Shown: positions 16,477-26,225 of the stretch, piece after piece | Layout: every line of letters starts with the position of its first letter | Position numbering within the stretch: position 1 is the stretch's first letter | Assembly (NCBI RefSeq): GCF_007830335.1 | Contig: NZ_VLKU01000010.1 | Coordinates: 62,001 to 126,000 of the forward strand | DNA from: Paracoccus sulfuroxidans | Lineage (GTDB): Bacteria; Pseudomonadota; Alphaproteobacteria; Rhodobacterales; Rhodobacteraceae | Direction: 5' to 3' | Length of the DNA: 64,000 nucleotides | Made by a program: the position numbers and the translations under genes | The notes under the pieces: model-generated | What the model was told of the DNA's origin: nothing | Databases searched by the model: none | The model's input: only the letters and a program-made list of their open reading frames with translations

Positions 16477-17157
16477 TTAGCCGTTGGCCCCGTCGGAACC
16501 CGATCCGCCGCCGTCCGAACCCTCGGAACCGCCGTCGGAATCACCGCCACCATCAGAACCGCTGCCGTCTGAATCCGACCCGGAATCGCCACCACCGGAG
16601 TCGCCGTCACCCGTGTCCCCGCCGTCTGTCGACGATCCGTCACTCGCGCCAGATCCATCCGTGCCGGTATCACCTGCATCCGTGCCGCTGCCGTCAGTCT
16701 CATCGTCGCCAGCATCCGTCGAGGGATCGCTGGAGGCTTGCCCCACGGTGGCCTGATCTTCACTGCCAAGCTGCGCCTTTTCGGCTTCGCTCAGGATACG
16801 CTCACCATTCACCTTGATCAGACGACCTTCCACCAGATTGTAGACAAGGTTGATATCCTGTCCGTCCTTGGTACCCGTGACCGTCATCAGCGAGCCTTCG
16901 CGCAGGATATGGATATCCTTGAAGCCCTGCCCCAGCAGCGTGCTTGAGATGGCATCGTTGTTCATGGTCTGGTTGAATGCCGGGTACTCGGACACGACCT
17001 CGGTCGCAATCGGAGAGACGCCTTTTTCTGCCGTCGCAGCTTCCGGCACGACCGCCGTCTGGCCATTCCCGGTCACGACCTCGGTCGATTGGGCGTAGAC
17101 ATGGCCGACCGAGCTGGCTGTCAGCAGAGCCGCCGTCAGGATCCCTTTAGCAAGCAT
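16477..17157 (-). CDS. Secreted PepSY-like protein with Ser/Gly/Asp-rich tail
   Basis: 226 aa. Start at 17157, eight bases after GGAG, followed by a signal peptide (MLAKGILTAALLTASSVGHVYA). Residues about 60-125 form a small alpha-beta unit that reads like PepSY (LLGQGFKDIHILREGSLMTV, then LVYNLVEGRLIKVNGERI). The last 80 or so residues are almost only Ser, Gly and Asp with some Thr. The acidic tail could bind cations or act as a flexible linker. No partner gene is evident; it stands alone. Confidence 0.75.
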   Translation of the reverse strand: MLAKGILTAALLTASSVGHVYAQSTEVVTGNGQTAVVPEAATAEKGVSPIATEVVSEYPAFNQTMNNDAISSTLLGQGFKDIHILREGSLMTVTGTKDGQDINLVYNLVEGRLIKVNGERILSEAEKAQLGSEDQATVGQASSDPSTDAGDDETDGSGTDAGDTGTDGSGASDGSSTDGGDTGDGDSGGGDSGSDSDGSGSDGGGDSDGGSEGSDGGGSGSDGANG

Positions 17158-17264
17158 TGTGCAATCTCCAGTAGTTGTCTGACGAGGCAACGCGCGGCTG
17201 AACGAAGGGGTTCGCCCCTGTCACCGGAACGTCAGAGACCGTGAGTTTGCGCCCTGCGCCGGGT

Positions 17265-18122
17265 TCAGGGGGCTTCCCCGTCATCGCCATCGGTGGTCTC
17301 GATGCTGACCGTAGGGACGACCGAGCGGCAGGCCTGCCCGAAGTGGAACATCCCCTGCGCCTCCCGGGGCGTGAAGCCAAAGGTGCGCTTGAAGGCGACG
17401 CCGAAGGCGGAAACGCTGGCAAAGCAGCCAAGCGCGGCGACGACTTTCGGCGACACCCCTTCGGCCAGCGCATTGAGCGAACAGATCAGGCGGATCTGCT
17501 GGCGCCATTGCGCGAAACTCATTCCCGTCTCGCGCTGGAAAATCCGCGTCAGGGTGCGGCTGGAGAGATGGGCGATCTCGGCGCAGCTTTCGAGCTCCAT
17601 GTCCACCGAGGGCTGTGCGAGCACCTGCTGGACCAGATTTTCCACCCGCTGATCCACCGGCAAGCGCAACGAAAACTCCCTTTGCCCGGCATGTGCAAAT
17701 TCATGCAGGATCAGCGCGGTGATCCACTCGCTCCGTGGTGTCCTCTCGCCATCCAGTGGCAGGGTGGTGCATTCTGCGATCAGCTCCCGCATCAGGGGCG
17801 ACACGCCGATGACGCGGGGCCCCTCGGGCATTCCGGCAATCGTGCTTTCGCGCAGGAACAGGCTGTTGAGAAGCGCCGCGCGGCTGAAGATGATCTCATG
17901 CTCCAGACCCGCAGGAAGAAATAGGGCGGTGTTCGGCAGCACGAAATAGGTTTGCGAGCCCAGTTCGACCCGCATGAAGCCATCCACCACATGAAGAAGA
18001 TGCGCCCGGGCATGGGTATGACGTCCCGTGCGATGCCCCGGAGCCAAAGCTTGCGCAAACCCCGCAAGCGCCGTTTCTGTCGCCTCCACCTGATCAATCG
18101 TGCGCTGTCCGTCTGACGACAT
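17265..18122 (-). CDS. AraC-family transcriptional regulator with N-terminal cupin
   Basis: 285 aa from the ATG at 18122, which has AGGA seven bases upstream; two further upstream in-frame starts are possible. The N-terminal cupin sensor contains HTHARAHLLHVVDG (about residue 30) and LPAGLEHEI. The C-terminal double helix-turn-helix spans about residues 180-265 (ELESCAEIAHLSSRTLTRIF, then FASVSAFGVAFKRTFGFTPREA). Divergent from a small cupin gene 161 bp away, which is its likely target. Confidence 0.88.
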   Translation of the reverse strand: MSSDGQRTIDQVEATETALAGFAQALAPGHRTGRHTHARAHLLHVVDGFMRVELGSQTYFVLPNTALFLPAGLEHEIIFSRAALLNSLFLRESTIAGMPEGPRVIGVSPLMRELIAECTTLPLDGERTPRSEWITALILHEFAHAGQREFSLRLPVDQRVENLVQQVLAQPSVDMELESCAEIAHLSSRTLTRIFQRETGMSFAQWRQQIRLICSLNALAEGVSPKVVAALGCFASVSAFGVAFKRTFGFTPREAQGMFHFGQACRSVVPTVSIETTDGDDGEAP

Positions 18123-18283
18123 GAGTTGTCCTGTTGATGCTGGAAGGGGGGATCTAGGCTTTTTCATGGCCCGCTGAGCCTTCGGTTGCAAAGGACACTG
18201 GAAGCTGAATCGTGGCCTGCCTCCCTCCAAGGTTTCCTTGGATCTATCGAAATCGCAAGGCATTGCAGAAGAGCGAGAGAAAG

Positions 18284-18706
18284 ATGTCCGACAGCATTTT
18301 CACCTTCACCGAAGACATCATCTATGTCCGCAAAGAGGATATGATCGACGGTCCGCACACCCCCGGTCAGCCCCGTCAGACGGCCTATGAGGCCGAGGGG
18401 ATCTGGACTGGGGTGACGACGATCACCGCCATCGACGCGCCCAGCCAGTGGCATCACCACAAGGACCACGACAGCATCATGTATATGCTGAACGGGGAAA
18501 TCCGCGTGGACTGGGGCGTCGAGGGGGAAAAAAGCTTCACGCTCAAACCCGGCGACTTCGCCTTTTTCCGGCGCGGCGTCATCCATCGCGCACAGGCGCT
18601 GTCGACCGACGGGGCCTGCAATTTCGCCGTGGTCCGTCTGGGCGCGGGCGAGACGGTGGAAGCCGTCGACGGGCCGGGCCCGAATGTGATCGACGCGGCG
18701 CATTAG
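18284..18706 (+). CDS. Cupin-domain protein
   Basis: 140 aa, single cupin barrel. The metal motif is WHHHKDHDSIMYMLNGEIR (about residues 61-79), followed by KPGDFAFFRRGVIHRAQ. The metal ligands look complete. Start at 18284 with a GAGAG stretch upstream; a longer reading lacks support. Opposite the AraC regulator, with its own terminator. Could be a small dioxygenase or isomerase acting on the AraC ligand; function not determined. Confidence 0.82.
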   Translation: MSDSIFTFTEDIIYVRKEDMIDGPHTPGQPRQTAYEAEGIWTGVTTITAIDAPSQWHHHKDHDSIMYMLNGEIRVDWGVEGEKSFTLKPGDFAFFRRGVIHRAQALSTDGACNFAVVRLGAGETVEAVDGPGPNVIDAAH

Positions 18707-18719
18707 GCGTAGTGGCAGG

Positions 18720-18748
18720 CGGGGGAGCCTTCGGGCGCCCCCGTTTTT
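18720..18748 (+). terminator. Rho-independent terminator after the cupin gene
   Basis: Stem of 10 bp with one mismatch (18720-18729 with 18734-18743), TTCG loop and TTTTT. Confidence 0.88.
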
Positions 18749-18888
18749 CCGCCATTCCGCACCATCCGCGCGGGCAAGCTGTCGCGGCGGCCTGCAAAGG
18801 ACAAGGGAATGGCAAGGACCCATGCTGTGATCTTGCATAGCGGCGGGCCTTGCTCAACGTCCATGACGCGCAAAAATCGCTCTGCGGG

Positions 18889-20028
18889 TCAGAGGGTCTG
18901 CGCCCGGATCACATCCGCGATGAACCTTTCGCCCCGCTGCAGCTCTTCGACGGTGATGAACTCATTGGGCTGATGCGCCTGCGCGATCGAGCCCGGGCCG
19001 CAAACGATGGTCGCAAGCCCGGCGCGCTGAAAGAACCCGGCTTCGGTCGCATAGGAAACGGCCTCGGTCTTTGAAAGGTCCAGCACCAGTCCGGGAAAGT
19101 TCGGGATCGCCGGTGAAAGCGAAGGCACGTCGATGAATTGCGTGACTTCGACCTGGCAGTCCCGATGCTGACGCCGCATCCGGTCCGATATCTCGGTCGC
19201 CTTGGCCAGATAGGCGGCGCGCCAGAACTCATCCTCGCCCGGAAGCGGACGGATTTCCGAGGTGAAGGCGCAATGATGGGCGGTGGTGTTGATCGCATTG
19301 CCCCCCTCGATCATGCCGACATGCAGCGAGGTGAAGGGGACGTCAAAGCCGCCCGCATGCGTGGCAGCGTGAAGGGCGTTCCCCTCGTTCTGGCGGTTGT
19401 GCCAGGCGATCAGCTCGGCCGCGCTCATCACCGCAGAAACGCCGCGATTGATCAGCGAGGAATGGGTGGGATGGCCGCGCAGGACGGTGCGAAAGCCCAG
19501 CATTCCCTTATGGGCCGTCACCACGCGCGTCATCGTCGGTTCGCCCACGATGACCCCGGCAACCGGAGGCAGCGCCAGCATCATCGCGCGAACCAGCGCC
19601 TCGGCCCCGGCGCAGCCCAGTTCCTCATCATGTGACAGCGCCAGATGGATGGGACGCTTCAGCCCCGCCCCGATCATCCGGGGCAGCAACCCCAGAACCA
19701 CGGCCAGAAAGCCCTTCATGTCGCAGGTGCCCCGGCCGATCAGCCGCCCGTCGCGATGCGTCAGACGCCATGGGTCAGAGTGCCAGTCTTGCCCCTCGAC
19801 CGGCACCACATCGGTATGGCCCGAGAGGATGACACCGCCCGGAACCCCGGGGCCGATACTGGCATAGAGGCTGGCCTTTTCGCCGCAGGGGCTGGGCACC
19901 CGGGTCGAGGCAATGCCAAGCCCGGCCAGGTGGCTTTCAAGAAAGCCGACTAGCGGCAGGTTGCTGTCCCGCGAGATCGATGGAAAGCCGACCAGCCGTT
20001 CAAGAAGCGCGACGGTCTCACTGGTCAT
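18889..20028 (-). CDS. M20-family deacylase, ArgE-like
   Basis: 379 aa zinc-dependent hydrolase of the acetylornithine deacetylase/succinyl-diaminopimelate desuccinylase family. Metal ligands: SGHTDVVP (about residue 70), GRGTCDMKG (about residue 98) and the catalytic HDEELGC segment (about residue 131), with a dimerisation lid between. The start overlaps the ABC ATPase gene by 11 bases. As last gene of a peptide-type importer operon it probably deacylates an imported N-acyl amino acid or cleaves a small amide. An arginine-synthesis role is possible but not supported by context. Confidence 0.85.
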   Translation of the reverse strand: MTSETVALLERLVGFPSISRDSNLPLVGFLESHLAGLGIASTRVPSPCGEKASLYASIGPGVPGGVILSGHTDVVPVEGQDWHSDPWRLTHRDGRLIGRGTCDMKGFLAVVLGLLPRMIGAGLKRPIHLALSHDEELGCAGAEALVRAMMLALPPVAGVIVGEPTMTRVVTAHKGMLGFRTVLRGHPTHSSLINRGVSAVMSAAELIAWHNRQNEGNALHAATHAGGFDVPFTSLHVGMIEGGNAINTTAHHCAFTSEIRPLPGEDEFWRAAYLAKATEISDRMRRQHRDCQVEVTQFIDVPSLSPAIPNFPGLVLDLSKTEAVSYATEAGFFQRAGLATIVCGPGSIAQAHQPNEFITVEELQRGERFIADVIRAQTL

Positions 20029-21688
20029 CTGCGCCTCCCGCTTGCAGGCGCAGGGGCAGCGGACGGAAATTCCGGAAATCCCAGCCTCGCCCCGGTGCGG
20101 CCTCGATCAGCGCGCGGGTATAGGCGTGCTCGGGCGCGCCCAGCACTTTGGCCGCCGCGCCATACTCGACGGCCTCGCCTTGCTTCATCACCAGCACCTC
20201 ATCGCAGATCTGCGCGGCGACCCGCAGGTCATGGGTGATGAACAGAATGCCAAGCCCCAGTTCCGCCTGCAGATCGTCAAACAGCTGCAGCACCTGCGCC
20301 TGAACCGAGACATCCAGCGCCGAAACCGCCTCATCTGCGATCAGCACATCGGGCTTCATCATCACGGCGCGGGCAATCGCGATCCTCTGACGCTGCCCGC
20401 CCGAGAACATATGCGGATAGCGGTTCAGCGCATCGCGGGGCAGCCCCACGATCTCGATCATCCGGGCAGCCTCTTTCAAGGCGTCCCCGCGCGAGCTGCC
20501 GTAATTGACCGGACCTTCGACGAGGCAATCCCCGATCGTCCAGCGCGGGTTCAGGGACCGCATCGGGTCCTGAAACACCACCTGCAGCTTTCGGCGATGG
20601 GGTCTGAAGGCCTTTGGCGAAAGCGTGGCGATATCCGTCCCCATCAGGTCGATCTGGCCCGCGCTGGGCGCGATCAGGCGCATGATGCAGCGGGCAAGCG
20701 TGGACTTCCCCGAACCGGATTCGCCCACGATCCCCACAGTACGACCGCGAGACAGGGTGAAGCCGACGTCCTTCACCGCATAGGTGCGCCGGTCACCCGT
20801 GCGGCCGTAGCTTTTGCTGAGCCCCTCGACGCGCAGGACGATATTTTCGCTGGCCGATCTTGCCGGGCGCGGGGCAAGACTGGGCACGGCCGCCAGCAGG
20901 TGACGGGTATAGTCCTGCCGAGGGGCGCTCAGCAGCGGGCGCACGGCCCCATGCTCGACCATCTGGCCGTGGCGCATGACATGGACGGTATCGGCAATCT
21001 CGGCGACGACGCCCATGTCATGGGTGATGAACAGGACGGCGGTGCCGTATTTCTGCTGCAGTTCATCGATCAGCGACAGGATCTGCTTCTGCGTCGTGAC
21101 ATCCAGCGCGGTCGTCGGCTCATCGGCGATCAGCAGAACGGGCTCCAGAACCAGCGCCATGGCAATCATGATGCGCTGTCGCTGACCGCCGGAAAGCTGG
21201 TGGGGATAGCTGCGTGAGATGCGCTCGACATCGGGCAGATGGACCTGTTCGAGGATCGAGAGCACACGCCTACGACGCTGGCTGGCCGAAAGCGCGGTGT
21301 GGATCGCTAGCACCTCGGCGATCTGGTCGCCCACGCGAAGCACCGGATTGAGCGCGGTCATCGGCTCTTGAAAGATCATCGCTACGCGGGCCGCGCGCAG
21401 GGCGCGCATCTGCCCGGGGGCAAGGGCGCGAAGGTTCTGTCCTTGCAGGTTGATCTGGCCCGCAGCCACGGAAAGCGAGGCGGGCAAAAGCTGCATCACC
21501 GCCAGAGAGGTGACGGATTTGCCCGATCCGGATTCGCCGACCAGACAGACGGTTTCCCCTTTCCGGATCCGCAGGTCGATGCCGTGAAGGACCGGTCGTA
21601 CACCTGCCGCATCGGCGGTTGCGACTTCCAGCCCCTTGATCTCGACGGCGATCTCGGCCGCGTCGAAGGAACGTGATTTGAACTGCAT
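20018..21688 (-). CDS. Peptide-type ABC transporter, fused double ATPase (DppD-DppF type)
   Basis: 556 aa with two complete ABC domains in one chain. First half: Walker [12 protein letters not shown] (about residue 51), LSGGQRQR, Walker [13 protein letters not shown]. Second half: Walker [10 protein letters not shown] (about residue 322), FSGGQRQR, and [12 protein letters not shown], where the usual Pro after Glu is Ala. Such fused ATPases drive oligopeptide, nickel or related importers. Three bases after the permease gene and overlapping the deacylase gene. Confidence 0.93.
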   Translation of the reverse strand: MQFKSRSFDAAEIAVEIKGLEVATADAAGVRPVLHGIDLRIRKGETVCLVGESGSGKSVTSLAVMQLLPASLSVAAGQINLQGQNLRALAPGQMRALRAARVAMIFQEPMTALNPVLRVGDQIAEVLAIHTALSASQRRRRVLSILEQVHLPDVERISRSYPHQLSGGQRQRIMIAMALVLEPVLLIADEPTTALDVTTQKQILSLIDELQQKYGTAVLFITHDMGVVAEIADTVHVMRHGQMVEHGAVRPLLSAPRQDYTRHLLAAVPSLAPRPARSASENIVLRVEGLSKSYGRTGDRRTYAVKDVGFTLSRGRTVGIVGESGSGKSTLARCIMRLIAPSAGQIDLMGTDIATLSPKAFRPHRRKLQVVFQDPMRSLNPRWTIGDCLVEGPVNYGSSRGDALKEAARMIEIVGLPRDALNRYPHMFSGGQRQRIAIARAVMMKPDVLIADEAVSALDVSVQAQVLQLFDDLQAELGLGILFITHDLRVAAQICDEVLVMKQGEAVEYGAAAKVLGAPEHAYTRALIEAAPGRGWDFRNFRPLPLRLQAGGADDQ

Positions 21689-21691
21689 GAC

Positions 21692-22567
21692 TTACCTCGC
21701 GGATTTGCGCAGCCGGGGGTCCAGCATGTCGCGGGCGGCATCGCCAAGAAGGTTGACCGACAGAATGCAAAGCGACAGCACCAGCCCCGGAAACAGGATG
21801 AGTTCCGGCTTGATACGGAAGAACATCCGCCCCTCGGCCATAATATTGCCCCAGGTCGGGGTCTCGGTGCTGACGCCTGCGCCCAGAAAGGACAGGACGG
21901 CCTCGGCCAGGATCGCCGAGGCGAGGATGTAGGTGCCCTGCACGATCAGCGGTGCCAGCGTGTTGGGCAGAAGGTGGCGAAAGAGGATCAGGGGCGTGCG
22001 CGATCCCAGCGAGATCGCCGCCTCGACATAGGGCTCCTCGCGCGCACTGAGGATCACGGCGCGGACGACCCGCACCACGCGGGGGATCTCGGGCAGTGTG
22101 ATCGCCGCAATCACCGATCCGACCGAGGCGCCATTCAGCGCGACCAGCGCGATGGCCAGAAGGATCGAGGGGATCGCCATCAGCGCATCCATCAGCCGCA
22201 TGATAACGGCATCTGCCCGCCGAAAGAACCCCGCAACCAGCCCGAGGATCAGCCCCAGCCCGACCGAGACACAGGCCGTCGCCACCCCGATCATCAGCGA
22301 CAGACGTCCGCCGATCATGATCCGGCTCAGCAGATCACGGCCGAAATTGTCGGTGCCCAACAGATGGTCAAGGCTCGGCCCTTTCAGCCTCGCAAGCGGG
22401 TCCATCTGCAAAGGGTCATGCGGCACGATCCAGGGCGCGATCACGGTCAGGATCACGATCACCATCAGGATCGTCAGCGCGATCTTCGCCGTCATGCCCA
22501 TCTGCGGAATACGGCGGGTGCGGCCCGGCGGTGCGGCCTCCACCAGAGTTTTCAGGATCTCTGTCAT
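21692..22567 (-). CDS. Peptide-type ABC transporter permease (DppC type)
   Basis: 291 aa, six predicted helices. An N-terminal cytoplasmic stretch precedes helix 1 (TILMVIVILTVIAPWIV). LLGTDNFGRDLLSRIMIGGR is the family's conserved block after helix 1. The ATPase-contact EAA loop reads EAAISLGSRTPLILFRHLLP. Its ATG overlaps the stop of the partner permease (TGATG). Confidence 0.93.
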   Translation of the reverse strand: MTEILKTLVEAAPPGRTRRIPQMGMTAKIALTILMVIVILTVIAPWIVPHDPLQMDPLARLKGPSLDHLLGTDNFGRDLLSRIMIGGRLSLMIGVATACVSVGLGLILGLVAGFFRRADAVIMRLMDALMAIPSILLAIALVALNGASVGSVIAAITLPEIPRVVRVVRAVILSAREEPYVEAAISLGSRTPLILFRHLLPNTLAPLIVQGTYILASAILAEAVLSFLGAGVSTETPTWGNIMAEGRMFFRIKPELILFPGLVLSLCILSVNLLGDAARDMLDPRLRKSAR

Positions 22568-23508
22568 CAGTAACGTATCCTCGGATCAAAGAGGCTGTAG
22601 CTCAGGTCGATGATCAGGTTGATCAGGACGTAGAGAAAGCTGGTCAGCAGGATCACCGCCTGAATGACCGGATAGTCCCGGGCCAGGATCGCATCGACGG
22701 TCAGGCGACCGATGCCGGGGATGTTGAACACCGTCTCGGTAACGACCACGCCGCCGATCAACAGCGCAAATCCGGTGCCGATGACGGTCAGGATGGGCAC
22801 AGCGGCGTTCTTCAGCGCATGGCGGAACAGCACCCGCATCTCTGATCCGCCCTTGGCGCGGGCGGTGCGGATGTAATCCTCTCCCAGCACATCCAGCATA
22901 TTGGCCCGCGTCATTCGGGCGATCAGCGCCACATAGATGGTCGTCAGCGTCAGGGCGGGCAGAAGCGCGGTTTTCAGAAACGACCACAGCCCCGCGCTGA
23001 TCGGCGTGAAGCCCTGAACCGGAAACCAGCCAAGCTTCAGTGAAAAGACCAGCACGAAGACATAGCCGGTGACGAAAACCGGGACCGAGAAGCCAAGCAC
23101 CGAAAAGGTCATGACCAGATGATCGACCAGTTTCCGGTGCCGCCATGCTGCCAGAATGCCCATCGGGATGGCCACCGTGACCGAGATCAACATGGTCAGC
23201 AGCGCAATCGACAGCGTCGGCCCGATGCGGTCGGCAATCATGCCGGCAACCGGAGTGTGCGAGATCAGCGAGACGCCCAGATCTCCGCGCAGCAGATCGC
23301 CCAGCCAGATAAAGAATTGCAGGTAAAGCGGCTGGTTGAGCCCCATCAGCTCTCGGATCTGCTCAGGCTGGGCGGGCGTCGCCATATCCCCCGCGATGAT
23401 CGCAGCCGGATCACCGGGGGAAAGGCGAAGCAGCAGAAAGACGAACAGCGCGACAAGCGTCATCACCGGCAGCGTCGCCAGCGCGCGCCTCAACATATAT
23501 CCAGACAT
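22567..23508 (-). CDS. Peptide-type ABC transporter permease (DppB type)
   Basis: 313 aa. The start at 23508 (MSGYMLRRALATLPVM) follows AAGGAA; an upstream ATG lacks a ribosome site. DppB features include LSPGDPAAIIAGD near the N-terminus and the EAA-like loop YIRTARAKGGSEMRVLFRHAL. Forms the channel with the DppC-type partner. A 58-bp spacer with a hairpin separates it from the broken binding-protein gene upstream. Confidence 0.93.
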   Translation of the reverse strand: MSGYMLRRALATLPVMTLVALFVFLLLRLSPGDPAAIIAGDMATPAQPEQIRELMGLNQPLYLQFFIWLGDLLRGDLGVSLISHTPVAGMIADRIGPTLSIALLTMLISVTVAIPMGILAAWRHRKLVDHLVMTFSVLGFSVPVFVTGYVFVLVFSLKLGWFPVQGFTPISAGLWSFLKTALLPALTLTTIYVALIARMTRANMLDVLGEDYIRTARAKGGSEMRVLFRHALKNAAVPILTVIGTGFALLIGGVVVTETVFNIPGIGRLTVDAILARDYPVIQAVILLTSFLYVLINLIIDLSYSLFDPRIRY

Positions 23509-23534
23509 CGGGATTTCCTTGCAGGTTGGGCGAA

Positions 23535-23557
23535 GCAAGGGCACCAAGCACCCCTGC
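23535..23557 (-). other. Intercistronic hairpin between binding-protein and permease genes
   Basis: GCAAGGGCAC (23535-23544) and GCACCCCTGC (23548-23557). In the minus-strand RNA all ten positions pair if G-U is allowed; the plus strand has three mismatches. Such hairpins after a binding-protein gene often stabilise the upstream mRNA segment and lower permease expression. Confidence 0.45.
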
Positions 23558-23566
23558 TCGATCAGG

Positions 23567-25152
23567 CTATTCGGCCTTGTTCAGGTTCCAGAACACCGGC
23601 GTCGGGGCGTCGATCATATCGGTGATCGTGGCACGACGTGCCTGCGGCAACGTGTACTGGCCCAAGGGAACTTCCAGCACATTGTCGATGGCATGGCTTT
23701 GGATCTGCGCCCCGATCTTCTGCCGATCCTCAACGGCTTCCGTATCGGTGAAATTCGCCTTGAGCGCCTCGATCACCTCATCGTCGGGCCAGCCGAACCA
23801 GGCATCATTGCCATTGCCGTTCAGCATGGCATTGGTGATCGGGTTGGCGATGTCGATGACCATCCAGTTGGTGACGAACATGTTCCAGCCGCCATCGGCT
23901 GGCGCGGCCTGACTGGCCCGACGCGAGACCAGCGTCTGCCAGTCCATCGACTGCAATTCGACTGTGAAGCCCGCATTGCGCAGCATCTGCGCGACCGTCA
24001 CCGGCTGGGTCGCCAGGGACGCATTGTCGGTCGGGGCCAGAAAGACGACGGGTGTCCCGTCATAGCCCGCCTCTTTCAGCAAATCCTTGGCGTATTGCAG
24101 CCCATTGCCCTCGGTCAGGCTGGCGCTGTCGTCTTCGCTGCCATAGGTCGTATTGCAGCCAAGCACCGCCCCGCAGGTCCGGTAATAGCGCTGGTCCCCG
24201 ACGATGGCCGCAAGGACCGGAGCCTGAGAGACCGCCGCAAGCGCGGCCTTGCGGATTTGCGGGTTGTCGAAGGGCGGATGGGTGAAGTTCATCCGCGCCA
24301 TGGTCTGCATCTCGGAATTGGCACGGTTTTCGACGATGATATTCGGATCGCCTTCGACCAGAGGCAGAAGATCGACGGGCATCTGTTCGATATAGTCGAT
24401 ATAGTCGATCTCGCCGCTGGAGATCGCGCCGACCGCCGTCTGGATATCCGGCATATTGATCCATTTGACCCGGTCCACATGGACGACCTTGCCCCCGGCC
24501 AGCCCATCGGCGGGCTCGGGCCGTGGCACGTAATCGGCGAATTTCTCATAGGTGACGCTGACGCCGGGCTGGAATTCCGAGGTGACCAGCCGGAACGGCC
24601 CCGAACCGGTGTAATCCGTGATCGCCTCATCGGCGGGCGTGGCCGCCACCCGTGCGGGCATGATGAACAGCGGCAGCGAGGATTGCTTTGACAGGATCGC
24701 CAGCATCGAGGGCATGGGCCGCTGCAGGGTCCAGACGATCGTGCGCGCGTCCGGGGCATCCAGCGTCTCGGTCCGCTCGAAGATCACCTGACCGCCCGCG
24801 TCCTTCTGCGCCCACCGCCGGATCGAGGCCACCACATCTGCCGATGTGACCTCGGCCCCGTCATGAAACTTCAAGCCGTCGCGCAGGTGGAAGGTGTAGA
24901 CGCGGCCATCCTCGGAAACCGTCCAGTCGGCCATCTGCGGACGCGGCTGAAGCGCCGCATCCTGCGCGATCAACGTGTCATAGATAACGTGTCATAGATC
25001 ATGAAGCCATGATAGCGCGTGATGAAGGTCGTGGTGATGACCGGGTCCAGAATGCGCAGGCCCGATTGCATGACCGAATTGACGGTGACCTCGGCAAAAC
25101 CGGTCGTCCCCCACAGACCTGCCGCGATCGCGACAGACAATAGTCGTTGCAT
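23567..25152 (-). pseudogene. Peptide-type ABC transporter solute-binding protein, frameshifted
   Basis: The N-terminal part (MQRLLSVAIAAGLWGTTGFA signal peptide, then ILDPVITTTFITRYHGFMIYDTL) runs in one frame and stops soon after 25000. The remaining about 465 residues continue in another frame from IAQDAALQPRPQMADW. A perfect 14-bp tandem duplication (24973-25000) lies exactly at the junction. Deleting one copy gives an uninterrupted SBP_bac_5 protein of about 520 aa reading YDTLIAQDAAL. The start at 25152 has GGAGG six bases upstream. Everything else in the gene looks intact, so the break is recent, reversible or a sequencing artefact. Confidence 0.9.
24973..25000. repeat. Perfect 14-bp tandem duplication inside the binding-protein gene
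   Basis: AACGTGTCATAGAT occurs twice head to tail (24973-24986 and 24987-25000). Fourteen is not a multiple of three, so the second copy shifts the frame. Confidence 0.97.
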
Positions 25153-25199
25153 CCCCATCCTCCCTGATGTGGTTGTGTTCTTTGGATTTGGTGGCGGCT

Positions 25200-26225
25200 T
25201 CAGCTCTCGCAGTAGGCCCGGATTGCGCCAAGCAGTGCCGGATCGACGCGCACCTCAGTCACGCTGGCGCGGTTCTGGTGGCGTCGGGCGCCGGGCAGTC
25301 GCAGGCCCGGCTGGTTTTCAAGGCGGCCAAACAGCCGCTCGGCCTCGGCCTGCCATTCGCCGCCCGAAAGGATCTCGGGGTCGAATGCCAGGATCAACTC
25401 ACCCCGAGGGGGCGGGCCGCCGTCGCGATTGTCGCTCTCGGCCGTCGAGGCGCTGGTTTTCTGACCCAGAAGCGCCCCTGCAATCAGCTCGATCATCAGG
25501 GACAGCGCGGCCCCCTTGTAGCCGCCGAAGGGCAAAAGGCAGCCCGCCAGCACCTCATTCGGATCGCAGGTCGGATCGCCTGCCGCCGTCAGCCCGACGC
25601 CGGGCTCAAGCCGATGCCCCTCGCGCGCTGCGATCTGGACATCGCCCAGGGCGCGCGCCGAGGTTGCCATATCAAAGACCATCGGCGCCTTGCCCGCGCG
25701 CGGCCAGGCAAAGGCCAGGGGATTGGTGCCAAAGAGCTTTTCCCTGGCACCGAAGGGCACCACCGCGGGCAGGTAGGTCGTGCAGGCGAGAGCGACCAGA
25801 CCCGCATCGGCCAGCATCTCGACCTCGGGCCAGAGCGCGGCAAAATGCGCCGAGTTGCGCATCACCAGGGCCGCAACTCCGCATTCCCGGGTGATCTCGA
25901 TCAGCTCAGGGATGGCCAGTTCCAGCGCATGGGGCGCGGGTGCGTTTTGCGCATCGCACAGCAGAACCGACGTTCCAAGACGCGAAAGGCGCGGCACGGC
26001 ATGGCCGCTGACCTTGCCGCTTTGCAGCGACGCGATGAAACCCGACAGCCGGAAGAAGCCATGCGAGGTCGAACCGTCCCGCTCGGCATGCGTGATCGAG
26101 CGGGCCACCGCTTCGGCAACTGTTTGCGTGGCCCCGGCCTTGCTGAGCGCCCGAACGCAAAGCGCCGCCATATCCTCCAGCGTCAGGGTATGCATCGGCT
26201 CATCAGCATTGACAGAGACATCCAT
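25200..26225 (-). CDS. Malate/L-lactate dehydrogenase-family oxidoreductase
   Basis: 341 aa NAD(P)-dependent enzyme of the Ldh2 family, which includes ureidoglycolate dehydrogenase, L-sulfolactate dehydrogenase and piperideine/pyrroline-2-carboxylate reductases. Start at 26225 with GGAAGG upstream. Family marks: the ERDGSTSHGFFRL segment with the catalytic His (about residue 47), the GTNPLAFAWP nucleotide loop, and FGGYKGAALSLMIELIAG near residue 240. First gene of the ABC-importer operon, 47 bp before the binding-protein gene, so it probably handles a 2-oxo acid, 2-hydroxy acid or cyclic imino acid from the imported compound. Confidence 0.85.
   Translation of the reverse strand: MDVSVNADEPMHTLTLEDMAALCVRALSKAGATQTVAEAVARSITHAERDGSTSHGFFRLSGFIASLQSGKVSGHAVPRLSRLGTSVLLCDAQNAPAPHALELAIPELIEITRECGVAALVMRNSAHFAALWPEVEMLADAGLVALACTTYLPAVVPFGAREKLFGTNPLAFAWPRAGKAPMVFDMATSARALGDVQIAAREGHRLEPGVGLTAAGDPTCDPNEVLAGCLLPFGGYKGAALSLMIELIAGALLGQKTSASTAESDNRDGGPPPRGELILAFDPEILSGGEWQAEAERLFGRLENQPGLRLPGARRHQNRASVTEVRVDPALLGAIRAYCES

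Noticed and set aside
18889..20028. argE of arginine biosynthesis
   Set aside because: The M20 family is certain, but the gene is embedded in a peptide-type importer operon with no arginine genes, so a catabolic deacylase is more likely.
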